Below, piece after piece: positions 1-5,817 of a stretch of DNA of 5,817 bases. The position numbers were made by a program, and so were the translations under genes. Source of the DNA: Acidobacteriota bacterium (lineage in GTDB: Bacteria > Acidobacteriota > Terriglobia > Terriglobales > Acidobacteriaceae); assembly GCA_021811745.1 (NCBI GenBank), contig JAJZNH010000896.1, forward strand, positions 1 to 5,817, in the 5' to 3' direction. The notes below the pieces were generated by a model. That model saw only the letters and a list, made by a program, of their open reading frames with translations, had not been told where the DNA came from and ran no database searches. Each line of letters starts with the position of its first letter. Positions within the stretch are counted from its first letter, which is position 1.

Positions 1-179
1 TCGGAAAGACTCACCGGGGGCACATTCTGCGCGACGCGCACCGGGACCACCTTGCCGCCCTCTGTTTTGCTGTATCCCGGTAAATGAATAATGCCGGCGC
101 GGAGCAGTCCGCCGAAGACAAGCACCACGGCGATGAGAATCAAGATCCAAAAGGGAAACCTTCTGCTTGGGGTCGTCAT
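1..179 (-). CDS. N-terminal fragment of a membrane-anchored protein, function unknown (runs off the left edge)
   Basis: Only the first 59 codons are inside the window. The ATG at 179-177 is preceded by a good ribosome binding site (GAGGA, 190-186) with a 6-nt spacer, which supports this start. The visible protein begins with a short basic N-terminus (R6, R7). One strongly hydrophobic segment follows at about residues 9-26. After it comes a polar, Val/Pro-containing stretch (about 35-59) that probably faces the periplasm. No lipobox or clear signal-peptidase site is visible, so it looks like an N-terminal membrane anchor. It starts 50 nt after the stop of the site-2 protease gene with no convincing terminator between them, so co-transcription is likely. 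An anchored envelope protease or a secretion/efflux adaptor would fit this layout, but nothing visible decides between them. The gene call is fairly secure; the function is unknown. Confidence 0.65.
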   Translation of the reverse strand, partial: MTTPSRRFPFWILILIAVVLVFGGLLRAGIIHLPGYSKTEGGKVVPVRVAQNVPPVSLS

Positions 180-190
180 GATTTTTCCTC
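180..190 (-). promoter_or_regulatory. Ribosome binding site of the membrane-anchored protein
   Basis: On the minus strand the motif GAGGA lies at 190-186, six bases before the ATG at 179. It fixes the start of a gene of which only 59 codons are visible. Confidence 0.6.
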
Positions 191-229
191 TTTCTATCCA
201 GGCTGGCGCGCGATCTCAGCCAATAATCT

Positions 230-1348
230 TCAGGCACGGAAAGATCGCAAGACGCCAAGATAGTGAACAATATCTTCCCGCGAGAGCATTCCGACAATCT
301 TATGGCCGTCCACGACGGGAAGCTGGTTTACGCCGTCTCGCCCCATCTTCTCCAGGGCGGACCACAGCACGGCGTTCGGCTCGGTGGTTTCCAGTTTTTG
401 GAAAGGAACCATGACGTTGGAGGCCAAGGTAGTCTGCCAGGCATGGTGCGGCACCTCGCGGATAGCCGAGAGCGTGGCCATGCCCGCCACTCCGCCCGTG
501 TCCATCACGACAACATAGTGGGTTCTGGCGGGAAGAAGATGCTGATCCACGAGATCCTGAAGTGTCGCGCCGGCCGCAACCTGGGGGAAGTCACGGCACA
601 TGGCGTCTGCCACCTTGTGACCGCCAAGCAAATCCTTCAAGGCTTCCTGCTGCAACTGGCTGCCCGCCGCGCTCTCCAGGTACCAGCCAATGAAGGCAAT
701 CCATATACCCCCCACCAGGTCCGAGGTCAATGCCTGCCAGACGCCAAGAAAGATGAGCAAAAATCCGAAAAAACGTCCCGTGACCCCGGCGGCAATGGTG
801 GCGCGATGGTAGCTGCCGGTAATGCGCCACGCGACGGCGCGAAACACGCGCCCGCCATCCAGAGGAAAGCCGGGAATCAGATTGAAGACGGCGAGAATCA
901 GGTTGAGCAGGGCCAGGTATTCGACCAAAGCGAAGAGCGGACTCGATGGGGCGAAGAGCGGCTCCAACTCCCAGAAGAAGGCGGCCAGCGCAAAGCTCGT
1001 CAAGGGGCCGACGAGGGTGATCCAGAACTCCGCAGCGGGGCTGGGCGGTTCAGCCGCGAGCTGGGAGACGCCGCCGAAGAGAAACAAAGTAATGCGCGGA
1101 ACGGGAAGTCCGTAGTATTGAGCTGCCAGCGAGTGTGCAAGTTCGTGCACCAGCACACTGACGAACAACAGTACAGCGGTGATGAATCCCATCACCCAAT
1201 ATGAGCTCACCGCCCAGCCAGGGAACTCGCGCGGATAGTAACTCGCGGCCAGCATCCACGCCAACAGTCCTACGATGAGAAACCAGGAGTAGTCGAGGTC
1301 GATGGAGATGCCAAAGATCTTGCCGATCGGAATTCCATGGCGTGACAT
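230..1348 (-). CDS. Site-2 protease family (M50) intramembrane zinc metalloprotease with two C-terminal CBS domains
   Basis: A 372-residue multi-pass membrane protease expected to cut transmembrane segments of substrates within the inner membrane. The zinc-binding motif HELAH is at residues 68-72 (H68, E69, H72). The second conserved M50 motif, NLIPGFPLDGGR, is at 156-167, with D164 as the third metal ligand. Hydrophobic segments lie at about 17-36, 46-67, 107-127, 137-159, 187-207 and 211-224. Two CBS domains follow (about 244-305 and 311-369). In this family CBS domains often bind adenine nucleotides; SpoIVFB and mycobacterial Rip3 (Rv2625c) share this architecture. The frame stays open 65 codons further upstream. 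I chose ATG 1348 because family similarity begins there (MSRHGIPIGK) and GAGGGGG lies 7 nt before it. It is divergent from pgm-glgP and upstream of the membrane-anchored gene. All catalytic residues are present. The substrate is unknown. Confidence 0.94.
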   Translation of the reverse strand: MSRHGIPIGKIFGISIDLDYSWFLIVGLLAWMLAASYYPREFPGWAVSSYWVMGFITAVLLFVSVLVHELAHSLAAQYYGLPVPRITLFLFGGVSQLAAEPPSPAAEFWITLVGPLTSFALAAFFWELEPLFAPSSPLFALVEYLALLNLILAVFNLIPGFPLDGGRVFRAVAWRITGSYHRATIAAGVTGRFFGFLLIFLGVWQALTSDLVGGIWIAFIGWYLESAAGSQLQQEALKDLLGGHKVADAMCRDFPQVAAGATLQDLVDQHLLPARTHYVVVMDTGGVAGMATLSAIREVPHHAWQTTLASNVMVPFQKLETTEPNAVLWSALEKMGRDGVNQLPVVDGHKIVGMLSREDIVHYLGVLRSFRA

Positions 1349-1355
1349 TTCGCAG

Positions 1356-1363
1356 CCCCCTCT
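1356..1363 (-). promoter_or_regulatory. Ribosome binding site deciding the start of the site-2 protease
   Basis: Read on the minus strand, 1363-1356 is AGAGGGGG, with a 7-nt spacer to the ATG at 1348. It favours this start over upstream codons in the same open frame, which extends to 1543 but encodes no recognisable protein there. Confidence 0.6.
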
Positions 1364-1400
1364 GACAATAAGACTATCAGGATGCGGCTGTGGCTGAATT

Positions 1401-1411
1401 CGCGCGCGCGC
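1401..1411. repeat. Short alternating CG tract
   Basis: Eleven bases of strictly alternating C and G, followed by TGTGTG. It is a low-complexity purine-pyrimidine alternation about 53-63 bp upstream of the site-2 protease start. Such tracts can adopt Z-DNA under supercoiling, but this one is short and may be chance in GC-rich DNA. Confidence 0.5.
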
Positions 1412-1635
1412 TGTGTGGAACGGCCGAGCCGTCTGCAAAAAAGCTCCATGACGACATCGATTGTGGAATTGGGGCGCGGCTTCAAGCGGGCCATAAGTGC
1501 AGCTTAAGCAAGCCAGGCTTTCTGTCTCTGCGGGCGGCGTCAAGTTGCATTCGCTTGGTATTCGGAACTGTTGCGCTGCCTGTTAGCGAGTTCGCGCTCG
1601 CACTTCAAATGATCTCCACGCCCATGACAGAGCCT

Positions 1636-1660
1636 GTATCTTGCAACTGGCGTAAGATAC
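1636..1660. repeat. Inverted repeat / hairpin 1 upstream of pgm
   Basis: GTATCTT (1636-1642) is the exact reverse complement of AAGATAC (1654-1660). One G-U pair (1643/1653) and one C-G pair (1644/1652) extend it inward, giving a 9-bp stem in RNA with a 7-nt loop. No T-run follows on either strand, so it is not a typical intrinsic terminator. It could be an operator or a leader RNA structure. Confidence 0.5.
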
Positions 1661-1680
1661 CGCGCATCGAAATTACAAGT

Positions 1681-1716
1681 CCGCCAATCTCTCAGGAGAA
1701 GATTGTGGATTGGCGG
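1681..1716. repeat. Perfect 9-bp inverted repeat / hairpin 2 upstream of pgm
   Basis: CCGCCAATC (1681-1689) is exactly the reverse complement of GATTGGCGG (1708-1716), with an 18-nt spacer. It lies about 190-225 bp before the chosen pgm start and 20 nt after hairpin 1. The arm spacing (27 bp between the two starts) suits either a regulator bound at two sites or a stem-loop in a transcript leader. No T-run follows on either strand. Confidence 0.5.
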
Positions 1717-1805
1717 TGATACGGATTCAGTTGATAAGCTGAGGTCGAGCGTGGCGATAGGGCATTTCTCCTTCGCGTGCGGCCCGCAGCCTCGTATCTC
1801 AAGGT

Positions 1806-1834
1806 CGCGGTTGCTTCAAGAAGTCGCAGCCGCG
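1806..1834. repeat. Inverted repeat / hairpin 3 upstream of pgm
   Basis: CGCGGTTGC (1806-1814) pairs with GCAGCCGCG (1826-1834) over 9 positions, one of them a G-U wobble, around an 11-nt loop. It sits about 70-100 bp before the pgm start. Because the wobble is only stable on the RNA form of the plus strand, an RNA structure is somewhat more natural than a DNA operator. No terminator-like T-run follows. Confidence 0.4.
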
Positions 1835-1905
1835 CACGCCCTCTTTCCGGGTTATGTTTGAAGGAGAGATTTCTAAGCGCCGCCAAGGCAATGGACGGGG
1901 GAGGC

Positions 1906-3567
1906 ATGAAGCTAAGTCCCTTTGCGGGAAAGCCGGCCGAAGCATCCATGCTGGTGGACGTGTCCCGGCTAATCGCGTCGTACTTCAGTGAAATTCCCGA
2001 TCCGTCGGTTCCGGCACAGCGGGTATCGTTCGGAACCTCGGGCCATCGCGGATCATCCTTCGATCGATCCTTCAACGAACAGCACATTCTGGCCATCAGC
2101 CAGGCGATCTGTCTTTACCGCGAGCGGGAGAAGATCGATGGCCCTCTGTTCATGGGCATGGATACCCATGCCTTGTCGGAGCCGGCGCTCAAGAGCGCGC
2201 TGGAGGTGCTGGCCGGTAACGGCGTGGAGACGGTGCTGTCTGAGGGCACTGAATATACCCCGACGCCGGCGATTTCGCACGCCATTCTGACTTACAATGC
2301 GGGGCGCACCACGGGCTTGGCCGATGGCATCGTCATTACTCCTTCGCACAATCCGCCGCAGGACGGTGGATTCAAGTACAACCCGCCCAGTGGTGGGCCG
2401 GCGGAGACTGCCGCGACGGGCTGGATTCAAAAGCGAGCAAACGAGCTGCTGGAGGATGGGCTGCGCGGAGTGAAGAGAATTCCGCTGGAGAGGGCCTTGC
2501 GCGCGGCCACCACGCACCGGCACGACTATACAGGCGCTTACGTTGCCGATCTCGGCAATGTGATCGACATGGAGATCATCCGGGCCGCAAAGATTCGTTT
2601 GGGCGCCGATCCGTTGGGTGGCGCCGGAGTGCATTACTGGGGCCGGATCGCGGAGCAGTACGGGTTGAATCTTACCGTCGTCAACCAGACCGTCGATCCC
2701 ACCTTCCGCTTTATGACCGTGGATTGGGACGGCAAGATTCGCATGGACCCGTCGTCGCCCTACGCGATGCAGAGCTTGATCGGCCTCAAGGACCGCTTCG
2801 ACATCGCCTTTGCCTGCGACACGGATCACGACCGGCACGGAATCGTGTCTAAGAGCGTGGGGCTGATGCCCGCCAATCATTTCCTCGCCGCGGCGATCTT
2901 CTATCTGTTTCAGAACCGGCCAGAGTGGCGGCAGGACGCGGCGGTGGGCAAGACGCTGGTAAGCAGCGGGATGATCGACCGCGTGGCGGCAAAGCTCGGC
3001 CGCAGGCTCCACGAGGTTCCGGTGGGCTTCAAGTGGTTTGTGGAGGGGCTGCTCGACGGCTCGCTTGGCTTTGGCGGCGAAGAGAGCGCGGGCGCTTCAT
3101 TCTCCAGAACCAACGGCGCCGTGTGGACCACGGACAAAGATGGAATCATCGCGGCGCTGCTGGCGGCTGAGATGACGGCGCGCATGAAGCGCGATCCTGG
3201 CGAGATCTACCGCGAGCTGACGAGCGAGTTCGGCGCGCCGGTCTACGACCGCGTGGATGCGCCCGCCACGCGCGCGCAAAAAGAAGTGCTTGGAAAGCTT
3301 TCGCCGGAGCAGGTGCGCTCGAAAGATCTGGCGGGAGAACCCGTCGAGCAGATTCTCACACGCGCGCCGGGCAACGGAGCCGCGATCGGCGGGCTGAAGG
3401 TGGTGGCAAAGAGCGGATGGTTTGCGGCGCGTCCGTCGGGAACGGAGGAAATCTACAAAGTCTATGCGGAGAGCTTCCAGGGAGCAGATCATCTGGCGCG
3501 CATTTTGGAAGAAGCGCAGACGATGGTCGCTGACGCTCTTGGCGCGCCGCATCGTGCGGAGGGGTGA
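1906..3567 (+). CDS. pgm: Alpha-phosphoglucomutase (glucose-1,6-bisphosphate dependent)
   Basis: Cytoplasmic enzyme interconverting glucose-1-phosphate and glucose-6-phosphate; it links glycogen breakdown and synthesis to glycolysis. The protein is 553 residues and collinear with E. coli Pgm (546). FGTSGHRG lies at 42-49. The phosphoserine loop TPSHNP is at 145-150 with catalytic S147. The Mg-binding loop DTDHDR is at 305-310 (D305, D307, D309). The sugar-binding motif GEESAG is at 391-396, and the C-terminal phosphate-binding motif RPSGTE is at 509-514. All key residues are intact. The frame is open back to 1777, but similarity begins near [10 protein letters not shown], so ATG 1906 is preferred. 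Its GGGGGAGG lies unusually close (1 nt). ATG 1891 (weak AAGG) and ATG 1948 are alternatives. The stop overlaps the glgP start by one base, which indicates an operon. Confidence 0.97.
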   Translation: MKLSPFAGKPAEASMLVDVSRLIASYFSEIPDPSVPAQRVSFGTSGHRGSSFDRSFNEQHILAISQAICLYREREKIDGPLFMGMDTHALSEPALKSALEVLAGNGVETVLSEGTEYTPTPAISHAILTYNAGRTTGLADGIVITPSHNPPQDGGFKYNPPSGGPAETAATGWIQKRANELLEDGLRGVKRIPLERALRAATTHRHDYTGAYVADLGNVIDMEIIRAAKIRLGADPLGGAGVHYWGRIAEQYGLNLTVVNQTVDPTFRFMTVDWDGKIRMDPSSPYAMQSLIGLKDRFDIAFACDTDHDRHGIVSKSVGLMPANHFLAAAIFYLFQNRPEWRQDAAVGKTLVSSGMIDRVAAKLGRRLHEVPVGFKWFVEGLLDGSLGFGGEESAGASFSRTNGAVWTTDKDGIIAALLAAEMTARMKRDPGEIYRELTSEFGAPVYDRVDAPATRAQKEVLGKLSPEQVRSKDLAGEPVEQILTRAPGNGAAIGGLKVVAKSGWFAARPSGTEEIYKVYAESFQGADHLARILEEAQTMVADALGAPHRAEG

Positions 3568-3569
3568 TG
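3558..3569 (+). promoter_or_regulatory. Ribosome binding site and TGATG stop/start overlap joining pgm to glgP
   Basis: GGAGGGG (3558-3564) lies inside the last codons of pgm. The pgm stop TGA (3565-3567) shares its A with the glgP ATG (3567-3569). GGAGG is 4 nt from the ATG. This arrangement is typical of translational coupling and fixes the glgP start, which also gives the expected N-terminal sequence of the family. Confidence 0.8.
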
Positions 3570-5817
3570 AGTGATCGGGGGGAGGGAAGCCGGCCGCGTT
3601 CCATCCGGTTTGCTGCCGGAATAGAGGGCATGGAATCGCTGCTGGAGCTGGCCCTGGATATGCGCTGGTCGTGGAGTCATGCCACCGATGAGCTATGGCG
3701 CCAGCTCGATCCAGACTTGTGGGCGCAGGTCGCGAATCCCTGGGTGGTCTTGCAAACGGTTTCGCGGGCCAAGCTCGAGCGCGCGCTGGGCGATCCCGAA
3801 TTCCGCAAGATCCTGGATGACCTGCTCGATGGCCGGCGAAAAGCGGCGCGGGAGCCGGCCTGGTTCCAGCAGAAGCATGCGCACGATGCGTTGAGCGCGG
3901 TGGCGTACTTCAGCATGGAGTTCATGTTGAGCGAGGCCCTGCCCATCTATTCCGGTGGGCTGGGCAACGTGGCCGGCGATCAGCTCAAGGCGGCCAGCGA
4001 TCTGGGCGTGCCGGTCGTGGGCGTAGGCCTCTTGTATCAGCAGGGCTATTTCCGCCAGGTCATCGACAGGGACGGAGTGCAGCACGCATTATTCCCCTAC
4101 AACGATCCCGGCCAGTTGCCCATTACGCCGCTGCGCACTGTGGACGGGGAGTGGCTGCGGCTCGAGATTGCCCTGCCCGGCTATTCGGTTTGGCTGCGCG
4201 CCTGGCAGGTGCAGGTGGGCAGAGTCAAGCTATATCTGCTCGACAGCAATGATCCCGCGAACTATCCTCCGCACCGCGGCATCACCAGCGAGCTGTACGG
4301 TGGCGGCCCGGAGTTACGCTTCCAGCAGGAGATCCTGCTTGGCATCGGCGGCTGGAGGCTGCTGCGCGCACTGGGGATTCATCCGGAGGTATGCCACCTG
4401 AACGAAGGCCACGCCGCCCTCGCGGTTCTGGAGCGCGCGCGTGCATTCATGGAAGAGACGGGACAGCCGTTCAAAACCGCGCTGGCAACTACGAGGGCAG
4501 GGAACCTCTTTACGACCCACACGGCGGTGCCGGCCGGCTTTGACCGCTTTTCTCCAGCGCTCGTTGAGCAATATCTGAGAAATTATGCCGAGCAGAGGCT
4601 CGGCATCGCCTTCCACGATCTGCTGGCCTTGGGACGCCAGAACCCCGGCGATGAGGCCGAGGATTTCAACATGGCCTACCTCGCCATCCGAGGCAGCGGA
4701 GCGGTGAATGGCGTCAGCCGCTTGCACGGGCAGGTGAGCCGGCACATCTTTCAGCCGATCTTTCCGCGCTGGCCGGAAGCTGAAGTTCCGGTCGGCCATG
4801 TGACCAACGGCGTGCACGTGCCCAGCTGGGACTCGTTGCAGGCCGACTGCCTTTGGATGGAAAGTTGCGGCAAGGACCGTTGGCTGGGACCCACAGAAGC
4901 GCTGGAGCACGATATTCGCCGCGTCCCTCACGCCAAGCTATGGGCATGCCGCAACGCGGCCAGAGCCTCGTTGGTGGAATATGCGCGCGAGCGCCTCTCG
5001 CTGTTGTTGGCCTCCTCGGGCGCCGCGCCGGACAGGATCGAGCGCGCCAGGCACATATTCGACCCCCACATTCTCACCCTGGGCTTTGCGCGCCGGTTCG
5101 CTACCTACAAGCGGCCGAACCTGCTCCTGCACGATCCGGAGCGGCTGGTGCGCATTCTCACCAACCCCGAGCGCCCGGTGCAGCTCATCATCGCCGGCAA
5201 GGCGCATCCCGCCGACCAGGGCGGGCAGGCTTTGATCCGGCAGTGGATCCAGTTCATCCGCGACCCGCGGGTGCGTCCTCATGCCATCTTCCTCAGCGAC
5301 TACGATATGGCGCTGACCGAGCATCTGGTGCAGGGCGTGGATGTGTGGATCAATACCCCGCGCCGGCCCTGGGAGGCCTGCGGAACCAGCGGGATGAAGG
5401 TGCTCGTGAACGGCGGCCTCAATGTCTCAGAACTGGATGGCTGGTGGGCGGAAGCCTACCGGCCCGAGGTGGGTTGGGCGCTGGGCGACGGCCAGGAACA
5501 CGGCGACGATCCGGCCTGGGACGCCGCAGAAGCCAACGCCCTCTACGATCTGCTGGAGCGGGAGATTGTGCCGGAGTTCTACACCCGCAACGAGGAGAGC
5601 ATCCCTGTGGCCTGGGTGACGCGCATGCGCGAGAGCATGGCGCATCTCACGCCCCGTTTTTCCGCCAATCGCGCGGTGCGCCAGTACACCGAGCAACACT
5701 ATTTGCCCGCTGCCTCGTCCTACCGGGTGAGGGCAGCCGGCGGCGGAGCCGTGGGCCGGAGGATCGCCGATTGGCAGCAGTCCCTGGAACAGGAGTGGGG
5801 CGCGTTGCGGTTTGGAG
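3567..5817 (+). CDS. glgP: Alpha-glucan (glycogen) phosphorylase, DUF3417-containing GT35 branch, 3' end beyond the window
   Basis: PLP-dependent cytoplasmic enzyme that removes terminal alpha-1,4 glucose units from glycogen or maltodextrin with phosphate, giving glucose-1-phosphate, the substrate of the Pgm encoded just upstream. The window contains 750 codons with no stop; relatives such as mycobacterial GlgP are about 860 residues, so roughly 110 C-terminal residues are missing. The N-terminal DUF3417 region covers about 15-125 (MRWSWSHATDELW at 32-44). YFSMEF is at 114-119, then the glycine-rich GGLGNVAGDQLKAASDLG at 130-147, HLNEGHAA at 277-284, FTTHTAVPAG at 315-324 and GHVTNGVH at 410-417. 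The phosphate-site region FARRFATYKR is at 507-516 and AGKAHP at 543-548. GTSGMK ends at K611, the expected PLP-binding lysine. The ATG is fixed by the pgm overlap. Glycogen versus maltodextrin preference cannot be told from sequence. Confidence 0.96.
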   Translation, partial: MSDRGEGSRPRSIRFAAGIEGMESLLELALDMRWSWSHATDELWRQLDPDLWAQVANPWVVLQTVSRAKLERALGDPEFRKILDDLLDGRRKAAREPAWFQQKHAHDALSAVAYFSMEFMLSEALPIYSGGLGNVAGDQLKAASDLGVPVVGVGLLYQQGYFRQVIDRDGVQHALFPYNDPGQLPITPLRTVDGEWLRLEIALPGYSVWLRAWQVQVGRVKLYLLDSNDPANYPPHRGITSELYGGGPELRFQQEILLGIGGWRLLRALGIHPEVCHLNEGHAALAVLERARAFMEETGQPFKTALATTRAGNLFTTHTAVPAGFDRFSPALVEQYLRNYAEQRLGIAFHDLLALGRQNPGDEAEDFNMAYLAIRGSGAVNGVSRLHGQVSRHIFQPIFPRWPEAEVPVGHVTNGVHVPSWDSLQADCLWMESCGKDRWLGPTEALEHDIRRVPHAKLWACRNAARASLVEYARERLSLLLASSGAAPDRIERARHIFDPHILTLGFARRFATYKRPNLLLHDPERLVRILTNPERPVQLIIAGKAHPADQGGQALIRQWIQFIRDPRVRPHAIFLSDYDMALTEHLVQGVDVWINTPRRPWEACGTSGMKVLVNGGLNVSELDGWWAEAYRPEVGWALGDGQEHGDDPAWDAAEANALYDLLEREIVPEFYTRNEESIPVAWVTRMRESMAHLTPRFSANRAVRQYTEQHYLPAASSYRVRAAGGGAVGRRIADWQQSLEQEWGALRFG

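Larger units (their letters stand above)
1349..1905. other. Divergent intergenic region between the protease and pgm
   Basis: This 557-bp gap separates two divergently transcribed units, so promoters for both must lie here. I could not identify a good -35/-10 pair on either strand. A weak plus-strand candidate is TTGATA at 1731-1736, but it lacks a good -10. TATGTT at 1853-1858 matches four of six -10 positions but has no -35 at the right distance. The region holds three hairpin-capable inverted repeats (1636-1660, 1681-1716, 1806-1834), a CG-alternating run (1401-1411), a small ACGGC/GCCGT inverted repeat (1420-1432) and an odd palindrome AAGCC-A-GGCTT (1510-1520). Open frames inside it have no ribosome binding site or recognisable protein, so I see no gene. 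Confidence 0.7.

Noticed and set aside
180..229. Possible terminator between the protease and the membrane-anchored gene
   Set aside because: Only a 5-bp GGCTG/CAGCC pairing with an 11-nt loop is present, with no T-run, so read-through is more likely.
263..1204. 313-codon open frame on the plus strand opposite the site-2 protease
   Set aside because: It lies wholly antisense to a gene with intact catalytic motifs. Its translation is low-complexity, charged and Gln/Arg/Gly-rich with no recognisable domain, as expected of a shadow frame in GC-rich DNA.
1420..1446. ACGGC-CGA-GCCGT hairpin followed by an A-run, considered as a terminator
   Set aside because: On the plus strand the run after the stem is A, not T; on the minus strand the T-run comes before the stem. 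The stem is only 5 bp, and no gene ends here.
1390..1719. 109-codon plus-strand open frame in the intergenic region
   Set aside because: No ribosome binding site precedes it, the translation resembles no family, and it runs through hairpins 1 and 2. I treat the region as non-coding.
1692..2096. 134-codon minus-strand open frame covering the intergenic region and the pgm 5' end
   Set aside because: It overlaps the conserved N-terminal coding region of pgm, has Ser/Arg-rich composition, and shows no domain.
2053..3012. 319-codon open frame on the minus strand inside pgm
   Set aside because: It is antisense to the phosphoglucomutase core. The translation is His/Arg-rich with no domain, so it is a codon-bias shadow.
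4314..4931. 205-codon open frame on the minus strand inside glgP
   Set aside because: It is antisense to conserved phosphorylase motifs, has no recognisable family, and is best explained as a shadow frame.
3567..5817. glgP considered as a truncated pseudogene because it has no stop codon
   Set aside because: The frame is open to the last base of the window, and all motifs expected in the visible part are present. The missing end is due to the window boundary.

Overview
The window is a GC-rich chromosomal stretch with four protein-coding genes in a divergent layout. The phosphoglucomutase and phosphorylase translations closely resemble what I remember of Acidobacteriota (Terriglobia-like) homologues. 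That placement is recall plus inference, not a search result. No mobile elements, tRNA or rRNA genes or CRISPR arrays are visible.

Left arm (minus strand, 1-1348): a 372-residue multi-pass site-2 (M50) intramembrane metalloprotease with two C-terminal CBS domains. After a 50-nt gap comes the start of a membrane-anchored protein that runs off the left edge (only 59 residues visible). No convincing terminator separates them, so they look like one transcription unit.

Centre (1349-1905): a 557-bp divergent intergenic region with no convincing gene. It must hold the promoters for both arms. It contains three hairpin-capable inverted repeats (1636-1660, 1681-1716, 1806-1834), all on the side facing the right arm, and a short CG-alternating tract.

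Right arm (plus strand, 1906-5817): alpha-phosphoglucomutase (pgm, 553 aa), followed with a 1-nt stop/start overlap (TGATG) by an alpha-glucan (glycogen) phosphorylase of the DUF3417-containing GT35 branch (glgP). The phosphorylase runs off the right edge after 750 codons, about 110 short of a full-length relative. Together the two enzymes perform consecutive steps of glycogen use: phosphorolysis releases glucose-1-phosphate, and Pgm converts it to glucose-6-phosphate for glycolysis (or the reverse for storage). The overlap suggests translational coupling.

I do not see a clearly novel system. The items most worth a second look are the structured leader upstream of pgm-glgP, and a CBS-regulated intramembrane protease divergently placed next to a glycogen operon.
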